Positions 1 to 8,735 are shown, counted from the first letter of the stretch. The stretch: 44,515 bases of DNA from CAVYGM01 sp963768025 (GCA_963768025.1 CAVYGM010000034.1:1-44515), one strand, 5' to 3'. The notes: generated by a model not told the origin, from the letters alone. Translations and numbers: made by a program.

Positions 1-78
1 AATGTATTGCTGGTGGGGCTGGTCGGCGAGGTAGTCGCCGTTGCTCCTGAATAGGTCGTCTATCTTATCTTCGTTCAT
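1..78 (-). CDS. 5'-end of unidentified ORF downstream of the sigma factor (partial)
   Basis: An ATG at 76-78 on the minus strand opens a frame (MNEDKIDDLFRSNGDYLADQ...) that runs off the window edge, so only about 26 residues are visible. Its start overlaps the last 14 bases of the sigma factor gene, a layout typical of translationally coupled ECF sigma/anti-sigma pairs. The visible acidic, helix-prone N-terminus has no diagnostic motif. An anti-sigma or membrane regulatory protein is therefore only an inference from position. Confidence 0.5.
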   Translation of the reverse strand, partial: MNEDKIDDLFRSNGDYLADQPHQQYI

Positions 79-619
79 AGCTGTATCCGTTTTTGATCAG
101 TAATGCCTGCAAGGCAAGACGCGCTTTACTGAGCTGTGATTTGGAGGTATTTTCGCTGATATGCAGCATAGCACCAATTTCCTGGTGCGTGTAGCCTTCC
201 AACGCGTGCAGGCAGAAAACCGTCCGGTAGCCATCGGGCAGGCTCAGGATCAGATCATGAATACCTTCGGCGTGCAGGTCGCCCTCCACGGTGGCCGCAT
301 TCATAAGTGGAGGTAGTTCTTCGCCTCCCCTATCCTCCCAAAGCCATTCGGGTGGTTTGGTTTTTCGCAGATGCATGAGGGCCTCGTTCACCACAATCCG
401 CTTCATCCATCCTTCCAGCTCGGTATCGCTGCGGTACTCAAAGGTCTTTATACTGCCAAAAATTTTCAGAAAACCGTTCATCAGCACCTCCTCGGTTTCC
501 AGCGGGTTGGCCACGTAGCGGCGGCACAGGCGGTAGAGCCGATTGGCAAAGTGATCGTACAGACGTTTCTGGGCGAAGGGGTTTTCCCGTTGGCATTGTC
601 GTACGATCTCCGCGAGCAT
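65..619 (-). CDS. RNA polymerase sigma factor, sigma-70 family (ECF-type)
   Basis: A 184-residue ECF sigma factor that would direct RNA polymerase to a stress or envelope regulon. The region-2 helices lie at about residues 10-75 (ANRLYRLCRRYVANPLETEE, then KIFGSIKTFEYRSDTELEGW) and include the usual FLKIF and W-x-x-RI-x-x-NEA signatures. Region 4 is at about 120-175, with LPDGYRTVFCLHALEGYTHQ followed by EIGAMLHISENTSKSQLSKA, the helix-turn-helix that reads the -35 element. I chose the ATG at 617-619 because it begins the conserved domain; the open frame extends about 100 codons further upstream but that part has no coding character. The downstream gene overlaps its stop and may be its regulator. 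The terminator hairpin just upstream separates it from the DUF1206 gene, so it probably has its own promoter in the gap 620-734. Confidence 0.9.
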   Translation of the reverse strand: MLAEIVRQCQRENPFAQKRLYDHFANRLYRLCRRYVANPLETEEVLMNGFLKIFGSIKTFEYRSDTELEGWMKRIVVNEALMHLRKTKPPEWLWEDRGGEELPPLMNAATVEGDLHAEGIHDLILSLPDGYRTVFCLHALEGYTHQEIGAMLHISENTSKSQLSKARLALQALLIKNGYSYERR

Positions 620-654
620 GGGTTGGCGTTTTGGGTTTACAAGTATAGAAATGC

Positions 655-691
655 AAAAAATCTCCGAAGGGTTGCCCAGGGAGATTTTTTT
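655..691 (-). terminator. Rho-independent terminator, bidirectional
   Basis: A hairpin with an 11-bp stem (AAAAAATCTCC / GGAGATTTTTT) and a 14-nt loop. Read on the minus strand it follows the DUF1206 gene at 735-1565 and ends in a T-run. The A-run on the other side makes it potentially bidirectional. Confidence 0.75.
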
Positions 692-734
692 ATTTGAACA
701 AATACATTGTCGGCACCAAAAAAGCCGGGAGAAT

Positions 735-1565
735 CTAATCAGTATTGATGGGTTGGTACCTGGCCCGGACAAACATAAACAACCCGTAGCAGAGCAAACC
801 CAGGGCAATGGCCCCCAAAATCCAGGAACCGTACTGGTTTTCCAGAAAACTGAATGCTGAATCGGACCCACCGGCTTGGCTGGAATCGGACTGAATGGCG
901 GCCTGCAAGAACAAATACCCGATGATGAGCCACACAACTCCCCTGGCTATGTACCCTATCTTGCCGGTTTTCAGGATCGTTTCCTTCACCTTCTTATCCA
1001 GTTTTGACGCCTGAATTTTCTTGCGGTATTTATCCGAGATCGAGTAATAGATCTGATAGGCCCCCACGGCTGCGGTACCCACGGCTAAGGCCCCCACGAG
1101 CCATTGACCAAAGGGCTGTTCCAATAATTTTTGAACCACCGTTTGGCGGGTATCACCTCCTCCCGACGAGTCCCCGCCATTCCCAAAAATAAGCTTGGCA
1201 GCGTAAAACGTAGACGTGCCGTATACCAATCCGCTAAACAGATAAGCTCCCCTACGGCCAAGGCCTTTGAGGTCAGTCCCTTTGTCTTCGGTATCCAGAA
1301 AAGCCTCAATAAAACGCCAGACGGTGTAGCACAGCAGGCCAATGGCCGTCAGACCGAGTATGACTTGCCCGAAAGGCTGTTCCTGAATCCATTCGAGAAC
1401 CTGCGTTTTTCCGCCCTGTTCCGAACTGCCTCCCAGCTCAAAAGCAGCGGCAAACGTTAGAATACCGACCAGGGAGTACACGATACCTTTGGCCGTAAGC
1501 CCTACCCGGGCAGCGCCTTCTATCCAATTCTCTTTTGATGGAGTGCTCAATGTAGTAGTTGTCAT
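735..1565 (-). CDS. DUF1206 domain-containing membrane protein (copy 1)
   Basis: A 276-residue integral membrane protein made of three DUF1206 repeats. Each repeat has a G-x-x-[AG]-x-G-[IV]-V-[YW] start and a pair of hydrophobic helices. Repeat 1 begins near residue 20 (ARVGLTAKGIVYSLVGILTF), repeat 2 near 105 (GRRGAYLFSGLVYGTSTFYA) and repeat 3 near 202 (GKIGYIARGVVWLIIGYLFL). There is no signal peptide beyond the first helix. The molecular function of DUF1206 is unknown. A close paralogue lies 170 bp upstream on the same strand, so the pair arose by tandem duplication. A terminator hairpin follows it. Confidence 0.9.
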   Translation of the reverse strand: MTTTTLSTPSKENWIEGAARVGLTAKGIVYSLVGILTFAAAFELGGSSEQGGKTQVLEWIQEQPFGQVILGLTAIGLLCYTVWRFIEAFLDTEDKGTDLKGLGRRGAYLFSGLVYGTSTFYAAKLIFGNGGDSSGGGDTRQTVVQKLLEQPFGQWLVGALAVGTAAVGAYQIYYSISDKYRKKIQASKLDKKVKETILKTGKIGYIARGVVWLIIGYLFLQAAIQSDSSQAGGSDSAFSFLENQYGSWILGAIALGLLCYGLFMFVRARYQPINTD

Positions 1566-1738
1566 ACTTGTTAGCAGTTAGTGTATACCTGAGCCCTGGC
1601 AAGCAGAGTCATGCAAACAGCCATACTAAAACTATTCCAAGCAAAATGGCGTCACTATCCAGCAACGTACGGGCAGGGCGATGGAGTAAGGTTGGTGTAT
1701 TTTTTTCCGCTATTGGGGTGAAGAAATGGTACTGCGTG

Positions 1739-2557
1739 CTATCGGTTAATAATGGGTTGGTAGCGTGCCCTCACAAACATGAATATCCCGTAGCAAAGCA
1801 GCCCGAGCGAAACAATCGCCAGGGTGATCGGACCGTACTCCCTTTTCATAAAATACAGGGCGGCATTGGAGTCCCCCGCCTCGCTGGAGTCGGATTGAAT
1901 GGCCACTTCCAGCATGAAATAGGCTATGATCAACCACACAATACCACGCGCCACGTACCCGATTTTGCCGGATTTGATCAGCAGTTTTTTGATGCGTGTG
2001 TCCGTAACCGACTTCTCGAAGATCTGCTTATATTCGTTGGAAAGAGCGAGGTATATCTGGAACAGCCCTGTACCGGCGGTACCCAGGGCTATTGCGCCTA
2101 CCATCCACTGGCCCAGGGGTTGCTCCAGCAGCATTTGGGCTACCGTCTGTCGGGTGTTTTGCACCTCACTGCTTTTCCCCACCAGTAGCCGGGCCGCGTA
2201 CCACGTAAGCACCGCGTATACCACGCCGTAGGAAAGGTAGGACACCCGGATGGATAGCCCCCGAAGACTGGTTCCTTTGTTTTCAGTATCTTTGATTGCT
2301 TCCACAAATCGCCAGACGGTGTAGCAAAGAAGTCCCAGGGCCGTCAGGCCCAGCAAGAACTGACCGAGAGGTTGATCCTGAATCCATTCGAGTATCTGCG
2401 ATACGTTTCCTTTACTACTTCCCCCGATTCCGAAGGCCGCCGCAAAAGTAAGGATGCCGACCAGGGAGTATACGACTCCGATAGCCGTCAACCCCAGCCG
2501 GGCGGCGAGGATAATCCATTTTTCCTGCAAGGACAGGGAAGGTAACTTGTAAGCCAT
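1739..2557 (-). CDS. DUF1206 domain-containing membrane protein (copy 2)
   Basis: A 272-residue paralogue of the adjacent DUF1206 protein, with the same three-repeat architecture (ARLGLTAIGVVYSLVGILTF; SIRVSYLSYGVVYAVLTWYA; GKIGYVARGIVWLIIAYFML). The C-termini of the two copies are nearly the same (ARYQPI). Roughly half or more of the positions match by eye along the whole length. The 170-bp spacer between the copies shows no terminator, so co-transcription is possible. Function is unknown; the tandem copies suggest a homo- or hetero-oligomeric membrane assembly, which is inference. Confidence 0.9.
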   Translation of the reverse strand: MAYKLPSLSLQEKWIILAARLGLTAIGVVYSLVGILTFAAAFGIGGSSKGNVSQILEWIQDQPLGQFLLGLTALGLLCYTVWRFVEAIKDTENKGTSLRGLSIRVSYLSYGVVYAVLTWYAARLLVGKSSEVQNTRQTVAQMLLEQPLGQWMVGAIALGTAGTGLFQIYLALSNEYKQIFEKSVTDTRIKKLLIKSGKIGYVARGIVWLIIAYFMLEVAIQSDSSEAGDSNAALYFMKREYGPITLAIVSLGLLCYGIFMFVRARYQPIINR

Positions 2558-2696
2558 AGGGTGATAAAACAGGCTTGTGTGGTTTTTTGTTACGGGTATT
2601 TTTTTGCCAAAAAGTCAACTTTCCGTCCAGCTTCGTTCTAGAACCCATAGCCGGTTTTATAAAAGCTTACAATCAGGCAGGACTGTGGGTAAAAAA

Positions 2697-3131
2697 TCAA
2701 AGTTTTAGCGCAAAGTGCAGGCTGGTTACCTTGAATCGCTTGTTGAGATACAGGCGGTGAGCGTCGGTTCGGGCGTCACTCACGCCCGAATCCAGGTGTA
2801 CTTCCTCGTAGCCTTCGCGCTGGGCGTAGTCAATAATCCAGTCTACCAGGTGCCCGGCGTATCCTTTGCCCCGGTATTCGGGCAGGGTGGACAGGTCATC
2901 TATGTAAATGTAATTTCCCCGAAACAGATTATAGCCCAGTTCAAATACCGCCACGGCGGCGGCTTCGTCCGTTTTCTTCTACAAACACCATCATGCGGTT
3001 GTCGGCCAGGGTTCTGCTGACTGGCTTCTTCGTAGAGGTCGTCCGTGAGCTGTGGGCGCAGCGCCTGTATGGCACGGCGGCATTTGAGGATATAGGTCGG
3101 CGGTGGTGGCTAGGTGGATGGGCTGCGACAT
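2697..3131 (-). pseudogene. GNAT family N-acetyltransferase, frame-disrupted
   Basis: The C-terminal frame (2697-2954) encodes a clear GNAT core: FELGYNLFRGNYIYIDDLST, then LPEYRGKGYAGHLVDWII with the acetyl-CoA-binding R-G-x-G-Y-A motif (motif A), and RLYLNKRFKV at the end. The N-terminus (ATG at 3129-3131, MSQPIHLATTADLYP) lies in another frame, and the middle can only be joined by several single-base shifts between about 2945 and 3085. Reassembled, it would be about 145 residues, normal for a small GNAT. Substrate is unknown. Given the other disrupted genes in this window, sequencing indels are as likely as true decay. Confidence 0.75.
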
Positions 3132-3154
3132 GGATCAAGGGATGAGGTTGGGAA

Positions 3155-3197
3155 TAAAAAAGTACCTGCAATATAGTAGAAGTTGCTACATTACAGG
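3155..3197 (-). terminator. Rho-independent terminator of ribBA
   Basis: An imperfect 15-pair hairpin at 3165-3197 (CCTGCAATATAG / CTACATTACAGG) is followed on the minus strand by a T6 run at 3155-3160. It sits about 27 bp after the ribBA stop codon. Confidence 0.7.
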
Positions 3198-3223
3198 CAC
3201 CGTATTCAAGCCAACCGTGGAAT

Positions 3224-4471
3224 TTATCCCTTGTTGCTGACTACTATCAGGTTTTTGAGGTTGTGCCCCATCTTGTCGCGCTTGGTCATAAGGTACTGTT
3301 CATTGTGCGGATTTGATTCCATCTCAATGGCGATCGAATCCACAATTTCGAGTCCGTAGCCCATAAGGCCTACGCGTTTTTTGGGATTATTGGAAATCAG
3401 CTTGATTTTTGAAATCCCCAGATCACGCAGAATCTGAGCCCCTACGCCGTAGTCACGGGCATCCATCGGCAGGCCCAGTTCCACGTTGGCCTCCACGGTA
3501 TCGCGGCCCATCTCCTGCAATTTGTACGCTTTCAATTTGTTCAAAAGACCAATGCCGCGCCCTTCCTGATTCATGTATACAACCACGCCCTTGCCGGCTT
3601 TATCCACCATTTCCATGGCGGCGTGGAGCTGACCGCCACAGTCGCAGCGGCAGGAACCGAATATATCGCCGGTAACGCAGGAAGAATGCACGCGCACCAG
3701 CACGGGCTCGTCTTTTTCCCAGGTACCCTTCACCAGCGCCATGTGCAGATCGTTGGTGTTGATCTGCCGGAAGGCGATCAGGTCAAAATGCCCCCATTCG
3801 GTAGGCATGTCTATCCCGATTTCACGTTTGATGAGGGTCTCTTTCTGTAAGCGGTATTCGATCAGATCCTTAATTGTCACGAGCTTCATTCCCAGCCGGT
3901 CGGCAATAGTCCGCAACTCGGGCAGGCGGGCCATGGAACCGTCATCGTTGAGCACCTCCACCAGCACACCCGAAGGGGCCAACCCAGCCAGCCGGGCAAA
4001 GTCCAGCGAAGCTTCGGTATGCCCGGTGCGCCGCAGCACACCGCCCTGCTTGGCTTTCAGCGGGAAAATATGCCCCGGACGGCCCAGATCCTCCGGCCGG
4101 GTAGCGGGATCCACCAGAGCCCGGATCGTTTTGGCGCGATCCGTGGCCGAAATGCCCGTCGTGCAGCCATTTCCCAGCAGATCTACGGATACCGTAAAGG
4201 CGGTTTCGTGGGTGGCCGTGTTGGTACCCACCATCATTTCCAGGCCCAGTTCGTTGCAGCGTTCTTCGGTTAGGGATACGCAGATAAGGCCCCGCCCTTC
4301 GCGGGCCATTAGGTTTATGATCTCCGGCGTGATCATGTCGGAGGCACCAATCATATCGCCTTCATTCTCGCGGTCTTCGTCGTCTACCACAATGATCAGC
4401 CGACCCGCTTTTATATCTTCAATAGCTTCTTCGATGGAGTCGAGATGTATTTTAGCACTATTATTGCTCAT
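3224..4471 (-). CDS. ribBA: Bifunctional 3,4-dihydroxy-2-butanone-4-phosphate synthase / GTP cyclohydrolase II
   Basis: A cytosolic enzyme of 415 residues that supplies both precursors of riboflavin: DHBP from ribulose 5-phosphate (RibB half, residues about 10-210) and the pyrimidine precursor from GTP (RibA half, about 215-405). The RibB signatures DDEDRENEGDMIGASD and GHTEASLDFARLAGL are present. The RibA zinc cysteines are in SSCVTGDIFGSCRCDCGGQL, and the GTP-loop region is NQEGRGIGLLNK. The length equals the usual RibBA fusion. The ATG at 4469-4471 fits the domain start. It is transcribed alone and closed by a hairpin. I see no FMN riboswitch in the 200 bp upstream, only a possible TAnnTTTA-type -7 element. 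Confidence 0.97.
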   Translation of the reverse strand: MSNNSAKIHLDSIEEAIEDIKAGRLIIVVDDEDRENEGDMIGASDMITPEIINLMAREGRGLICVSLTEERCNELGLEMMVGTNTATHETAFTVSVDLLGNGCTTGISATDRAKTIRALVDPATRPEDLGRPGHIFPLKAKQGGVLRRTGHTEASLDFARLAGLAPSGVLVEVLNDDGSMARLPELRTIADRLGMKLVTIKDLIEYRLQKETLIKREIGIDMPTEWGHFDLIAFRQINTNDLHMALVKGTWEKDEPVLVRVHSSCVTGDIFGSCRCDCGGQLHAAMEMVDKAGKGVVVYMNQEGRGIGLLNKLKAYKLQEMGRDTVEANVELGLPMDARDYGVGAQILRDLGISKIKLISNNPKKRVGLMGYGLEIVDSIAIEMESNPHNEQYLMTKRDKMGHNLKNLIVVSNKG

Positions 4472-4672
4472 TAGTTCCAGTGATGAAAAATAGTTTTGTT
4501 ATCTAACTCGTTCTAGGGTGTAAAGGTAAATCCTTCCTTTGATATGTATTACGTATGTGAGTATTTGAAAAACAACAAAGGATTTGGGCGTTCCGTTTCT
4601 TTTGTCCCCTGTTCAATACATCATTCACCGATTTTTCACTGTATTTTGACGCACTATTTACTTTAAATACGA

Positions 4673-6624
4673 ATGATTTCTCGTAAAATTATTTGGCTGT
4701 GGTTGCTGGGTATAGGATTACTGGATGCCTGCTCAAAGTACAGGCGCAGGATTTGTGTACGGCGGGTGGCGGCGGCTTTTCTATCAATGGAATTACCGGA
4801 AGCACGCCGGTTACAGGCTGTGCTCCGTTTAACGTGATCGTAGCCCAAACGGTAACCGGGGCAAACAATCTTCAATACAATTTTGATTATAAGGGGGGAG
4901 CTGCCCCGAATGGAGGCGCGGTCACAAGCTTTACTTATACCAAGCCCGGCCGGTATCGGATTCTGCAGGTGGGAAGTAGCGGTGCCACGGGCATCAGCGC
5001 CTGCCGGGAGGTAATCGTAAGGAGTGTGGAACCTCCCAAGGTACTGCTGGAACCCTGCCCTGGGAATATTGTAAAACTGACGATCGTAAAGGACAGTATC
5101 TCCGACCAGTACGATCAGTTTCAGATCAACTGGAACGACAACTCCCCTCCCCTGATCCTGAGAAAAGGGGATCCGCTGGTGGTAACCTATCGGTATGCGA
5201 TAACGGGTACCTACGCTGTTCCGGTGCAGGGAATGTACCTCAATGCCGGTAGCTGTTCGGGAAGTACCATCGTCAGAAATACGGTACGGTTGATCCAAAA
5301 CCCCGTAACCGGAGTTACGATCAACGATGTGCAGGTGAGGGCGGATGGCTCCGTTGCCCTTACCATGACGGGGATTCAGGATGTAGAGTCGGAGGTCCTG
5401 GTCAAGAAGGGGTCCGGTCCTTACGCCCCTTCCGCTATCAAAACCTCGCAGGGTGGCTCTCAAACCTTGACGATCCCCTCCCTTGATCCCAAACAGGTAC
5501 ATTGCTTCAAGATAAGCACGAAGGATGCCTGCGGAAACCTCACCGAATCGAACGCCGTGTGTACCATGGTGCTAAGCGGAACCGCCGAAAGCGAACGGAA
5601 CAACCTGACCTGGAATCAGACGATCGAAACCCAGGGGTTTGTCCGGTACCAGCTGCTTCGGAATGGAACCGTGGTAAAAAATTCCACCGATTTTCGGGAG
5701 GTATCCTACATCGATACCGATGTACAGTGCGGGGTTACGTATCGCTACCAGGTGGTGGCCCTGTCCGACAAAGCCCGGTCGGTGTCGTTGCCGATCGAGG
5801 TAACGGGCCGGTCGGACGTGAAGCCGGGCGTGATTACGCAGGCCATCGTGAGCGTAGAGAACAACGGCAGCGTGTCGGTGGTGGCTTTTGAGCCGACCCA
5901 AGGGGCTTCCTCTCCGTTCAAAATGGTATTCGAGCGGGCCGATGGCCCCACCTCCGAGTTTCGCGAAATAGGGGTTACTTCTAATCTGAATCGGTACTCC
6001 GACATCACGGTAAACTCCTCGGAGCGATCGTACTGCTACCGGGTACGCTACGAAAATGCCTGCGGAACCCGCTCAGACCCTAGTGAGGCGGTATGTACCA
6101 TATTCCTAAGCCGAACCGGCAATAAGATCAGCTGGACCAGTGACCTGCCTTTTACGGACGACATGGGGGGGTACTTCGTGATCAAACTCAACCAGGGAGG
6201 AGGCTCGTCCGAAACCGGGGTAGGACTGAACAGCAGCTACGATACCCGGCTCGACGATCCCAACGAGCAGCAGTTTGATTACCAGATTCGGGCCCGGTCC
6301 CGGAATGGAAACTTCCTGAGCTTCTCCAATTTGATTGTCTTCCGGCGGGACGCTGCCTTGTTTTTGCCCGATGCGTTTTCGCCTAACGGCGACGGCCTGA
6401 ATGATGTGTTTGAGGGCAGGGGAACTTTCTTCGACGATATTCAGATGATTATCTACAATAGATGGGGACAATCCATTTTCCAGACCTCCACCGCCGGGCA
6501 GGGATGGGATGGGATGGTGGGAGGAGAACGGGCTCCCGAAGGGAATTATTCCTATAAAATCATCATTAAAGACAATACCGGCACGGAATTTGTTAAAACC
6601 GGTATCCTTCTCCTTTTGCGGTAA
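4673..6624 (+). CDS. Secreted protein with T9SS type-B (gliding motility-associated) C-terminal domain; frameshift in signal peptide
   Basis: A secreted or surface protein of about 650 residues with beta-sandwich repeats. The C-terminal 90 residues carry the gliding motility-associated/T9SS type B sorting domain: LFLPDAFSPNGDGLNDVFEG, IYNRWGQSIFQTS, GWDGMVGGERAPEGNYSYKI. The N-terminal part has a PKD-like segment (GCAPFNVIVAQTVTG), and the middle looks fibronectin type III-like with repeated DACGN / NACGTRSDPSEAVCTIFLS units. An ATG at 4673 opens a good signal peptide (MISRKIIWLWLLGIGLLDAC) in a different frame from the body (from 4693). Joining them near 4735 gives ...ACSKVQAQDLC, a plausible cleavage region. 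I read this as a one-base indel, with the true start at 4673. Its function beyond T9SS export is unknown. Confidence 0.85.
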
Positions 6625-6630
6625 AGGTGT

Positions 6631-6638
6631 TACTTTTG
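6631..6638 (+). promoter_or_regulatory. Putative Bacteroidota -7 element upstream of ybaB
   Basis: TACTTTTG matches the TAnnTTTG -7 consensus and lies 7 bp after the preceding stop codon and about 100 bp before the ybaB ATG. No good TTTG -33 box is present at the expected 19-21 bp spacing. Confidence 0.4.
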
Positions 6639-6737
6639 CGGACAGGTTGCCGTTTGGGTATATTGGTGGTATTTTTTCTTATTAAGGAAAATCCTACGCC
6701 TACTAAAATAAAACTTTACACAAAAAAATCAGGAACA

Positions 6738-7085
6738 ATGTTTGGAAACATGGGAGATATGATGGGTCTGATGGGCAAAATGAAGGACCTGCAAGCCCGC
6801 ATGAAGGAAGCCCAGGAACAGCTAAGTACCCTGACCGAGTCGGCCGAGTCGGGCGCGGGCCTGGTGCGGGTGACCGTCAATGGACAAAAGAAAGTAGTAA
6901 ACCTGCAAATTGACGCGGATCTGATCAAGCCTGAGGACAAAGAGATGCTTCAGGATCTTGTAATAGCGGCTGTAAACAAAGCACTGGATACGATCGAGCC
7001 CAAAATAAAGGAGCACCTCCAAAAATCAACCGAAGGCCTGTTGCCCAACATCCCGGGCATGGATCTGGGTAGTATGATGAAATAA
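6738..7085 (+). CDS. ybaB: YbaB/EbfC family nucleoid-associated protein
   Basis: A 115-residue DNA-binding protein of the YbaB/EbfC family, a dimeric nucleoid-associated protein. Visible features are the Met/Gly-rich start (MFGNMGDMMGLMGKMKDLQA), a charged helix (ARMKEAQEQLSTLTESAESG) and the conserved core GAGLVRVTVNGQKKVVNLQI followed by IKPEDKEMLQDLVIAAVNKA. The open frame starts upstream at 6627 but the ATG at 6738 begins the family domain. The usual recR or dnaX partner is not adjacent. A strong terminator follows. Confidence 0.92.
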   Translation: MFGNMGDMMGLMGKMKDLQARMKEAQEQLSTLTESAESGAGLVRVTVNGQKKVVNLQIDADLIKPEDKEMLQDLVIAAVNKALDTIEPKIKEHLQKSTEGLLPNIPGMDLGSMMK

Positions 7086-7122
7086 GACCAAGGTACCCTC
7101 TCACCCTCCATCCAACTCATTG

Positions 7123-7150
7123 CTCCGGCCTTTGGTCCGGAGTTTTTTTT
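7123..7150 (+). terminator. Rho-independent terminator after ybaB
   Basis: CTCCGG / CCGGAG stem with a short pyrimidine/G loop, followed directly by T8. The next gene starts only 5 bp after the T-run. Confidence 0.85.
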
Positions 7151-7154
7151 AAAA

Positions 7155-8150
7155 ATGCACAAAGTCGCCATCGTAATTCTTAATTACAACGGCCAACGTT
7201 ATCTCGAACAGTTTTTACCGATGGTGCGTGAGTTTTCCTCAGGTTGCCAGATTTGGGTGGCCGATAATGCCTCTACCGACTCCTCGATGGCCTGGTTGAA
7301 TCAACAGCAGGACATCCATACGCTCATCATCCCCCTCAACAAAGGCTACGCCGGAGGCTACAACTACGCGCTGGAACGGATTGATGCCGAGTACTTTGTG
7401 TTGCTCAACTCGGACGTAGAAGTAACCCCGGGATGGGTGGAACCGGTGGTAGCCTACCTGGATGCTAACCCAACCGTAGCGGCCTGCCAGCCCAAGATCA
7501 AGGATTACCATCTGAGAACGCATTTCGAGTACGCGGGTGCAGCTGGCGGTTACATGGATTTCTTGGGCTATCCGTACAGCCGCGGACGCTTGTTCGATAC
7601 CTGTGAGGAAGATACCGGGCAGTATGATGCCAACGTAGACGTGTTCTGGGCCAGTGGGGCTTGCTTTTTTATTCGCAGCGAGGCCTTTCGGCAAGGGGGG
7701 GGCTTTGATGAGCGATTCTTTGCCCACATGGAGGAAATAGACCTTTGCTGGCGACTGCTCAACCAGGGCAAACGAATCGTGTGCTGTGGGGAGAGCGTGG
7801 TATACCACGTTGGCGGAGGTACCCTGCACAAATCCAATCCCCGGAAAACATTCCTGAACTACCGCAACAACCTCTTGATGCTCTATAAGAATCTGCCCAG
7901 CGAACGGCTCTTGCCGGTGCTGCTTGTACGACTGATTATGGACGGGATTTCAAGCGTGCGCTTTATTATAGCGGGAGCGTGGCCGGACGTCTGGCAGATT
8001 GTACGAGCCCACTTTTCGTTTTATTCGTCTATTTTTGGGAAAGTAAAATACGAGCGAAAGACCCCCTATCGGGCCGCTCTGTATCCAAGAAGCGTGGTAT
8101 GGGAGTATTTCGCCAAAGGAATTCGACGATTTTCCGAGCTTCCCAAGTAA
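7155..8150 (+). CDS. Glycosyltransferase family 2
   Basis: A GT-A fold glycosyltransferase of 331 residues, of the rhamnosyltransferase-like GT2 group that builds surface polysaccharide. Seen in order: VAIVILNYNGQRYLEQFLP (residues 3-21), the nucleotide-binding VADNASTDSS, the DxD-type LLNSDVEVTPGW near residue 92, WASGACFFIRSEAF, and FFAHMEEIDLCWRLLNQGK, the usual acceptor/catalytic segment. A hydrophobic stretch near 255-280 may associate it with the membrane. The donor sugar cannot be told from sequence. Its ATG lies 5 bp after the ybaB terminator, preceded only by an A-run, so expression depends on read-through or on a leaderless promoter. Confidence 0.93.
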   Translation: MHKVAIVILNYNGQRYLEQFLPMVREFSSGCQIWVADNASTDSSMAWLNQQQDIHTLIIPLNKGYAGGYNYALERIDAEYFVLLNSDVEVTPGWVEPVVAYLDANPTVAACQPKIKDYHLRTHFEYAGAAGGYMDFLGYPYSRGRLFDTCEEDTGQYDANVDVFWASGACFFIRSEAFRQGGGFDERFFAHMEEIDLCWRLLNQGKRIVCCGESVVYHVGGGTLHKSNPRKTFLNYRNNLLMLYKNLPSERLLPVLLVRLIMDGISSVRFIIAGAWPDVWQIVRAHFSFYSSIFGKVKYERKTPYRAALYPRSVVWEYFAKGIRRFSELPK

Positions 8151-8157
8151 AATTCAA

Positions 8158-8379
8158 TTATAGCTCCCAGATGGTAGGGCTTTGATGACGCCGAAGGTGC
8201 TTCCGGAATTCCATCCAGAAGGCCATAACCAGGTACAGAATAATGGGTGACCCAAAGGTAAGAAAGGTGGCATAAATGAAGTAAAGCCGGATGCTGCTAG
8301 CTGAAATAGTCAGCTTTTCACCTAGCTTGGCGCATACCCCGAATACCTGATTCTCTACGTAATAACGGATGCGATCCAT
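8158..8379 (-). CDS. PspC domain-containing membrane protein
   Basis: A 73-residue protein with one PspC domain. It has an amphipathic start (MDRIRYYVENQVFGVCAKLG), a short helix EKLTISASSIRLYFIYATFL and a transmembrane segment TFGSPIILYLVMAFWMEF, then a basic tail. PspC family proteins act in phage-shock/envelope stress sensing; in Bacteroidota such stand-alone small versions are common and unstudied. It is convergent with the glycosyltransferase gene, with 7 bp between the stop codons. Confidence 0.85.
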   Translation of the reverse strand: MDRIRYYVENQVFGVCAKLGEKLTISASSIRLYFIYATFLTFGSPIILYLVMAFWMEFRKHLRRHQSPTIWEL

Positions 8380-8735
8380 ACTGTTTTTTCTTTTGGTGTC
8401 ACAAATTAGTCATTTGATTTATTATAAGCAAATCGCGAATCTACTCCCTAAATCGAATTAACATAGCAATAATATTGGCACTAACTTCCGTATAATCAAA
8501 TTGTTTGGTCGAATTAGTTGTTTTCCGAACAATTTTCGTTTCTTTGTGTTTGAAGAAATTTTGAATTTTGACAGCTCACGTTTTGCTAAACATGGATTCC
8601 CTGCTTCTCAGGGAGGTGTTTTTGGAGAATCTGCCAAATCACTCCTAACCCTAGGCCTTTCTTTCTGCAAGCCGTCAGGGTCACAATTTTAAATTCTTTG
8701 CTTGTATTATTTTTTCAATCTTATTATCCATTATC
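8380..8735. other. Intergenic region and candidate structured leader of the cold-shock gene
   Basis: A 356-bp gap without a gene, AT-rich. It contains an 11-bp stem (AAATTGTTTGG at 8498-8508 with CCGAACAATTT at 8525-8535, one wobble) and a second hairpin TCCCTG-cttct-CAGGGA at 8598-8614 followed by GGTGTTTTT. Long structured leaders are known for cold-shock mRNAs; assignment here is inference and no convincing promoter was found. Confidence 0.35.

Noticed and set aside
4472..4672. Possible FMN riboswitch upstream of ribBA
   Set aside because: The gap is only about 200 bp and shows none of the conserved RFN element segments; a simple promoter is enough.
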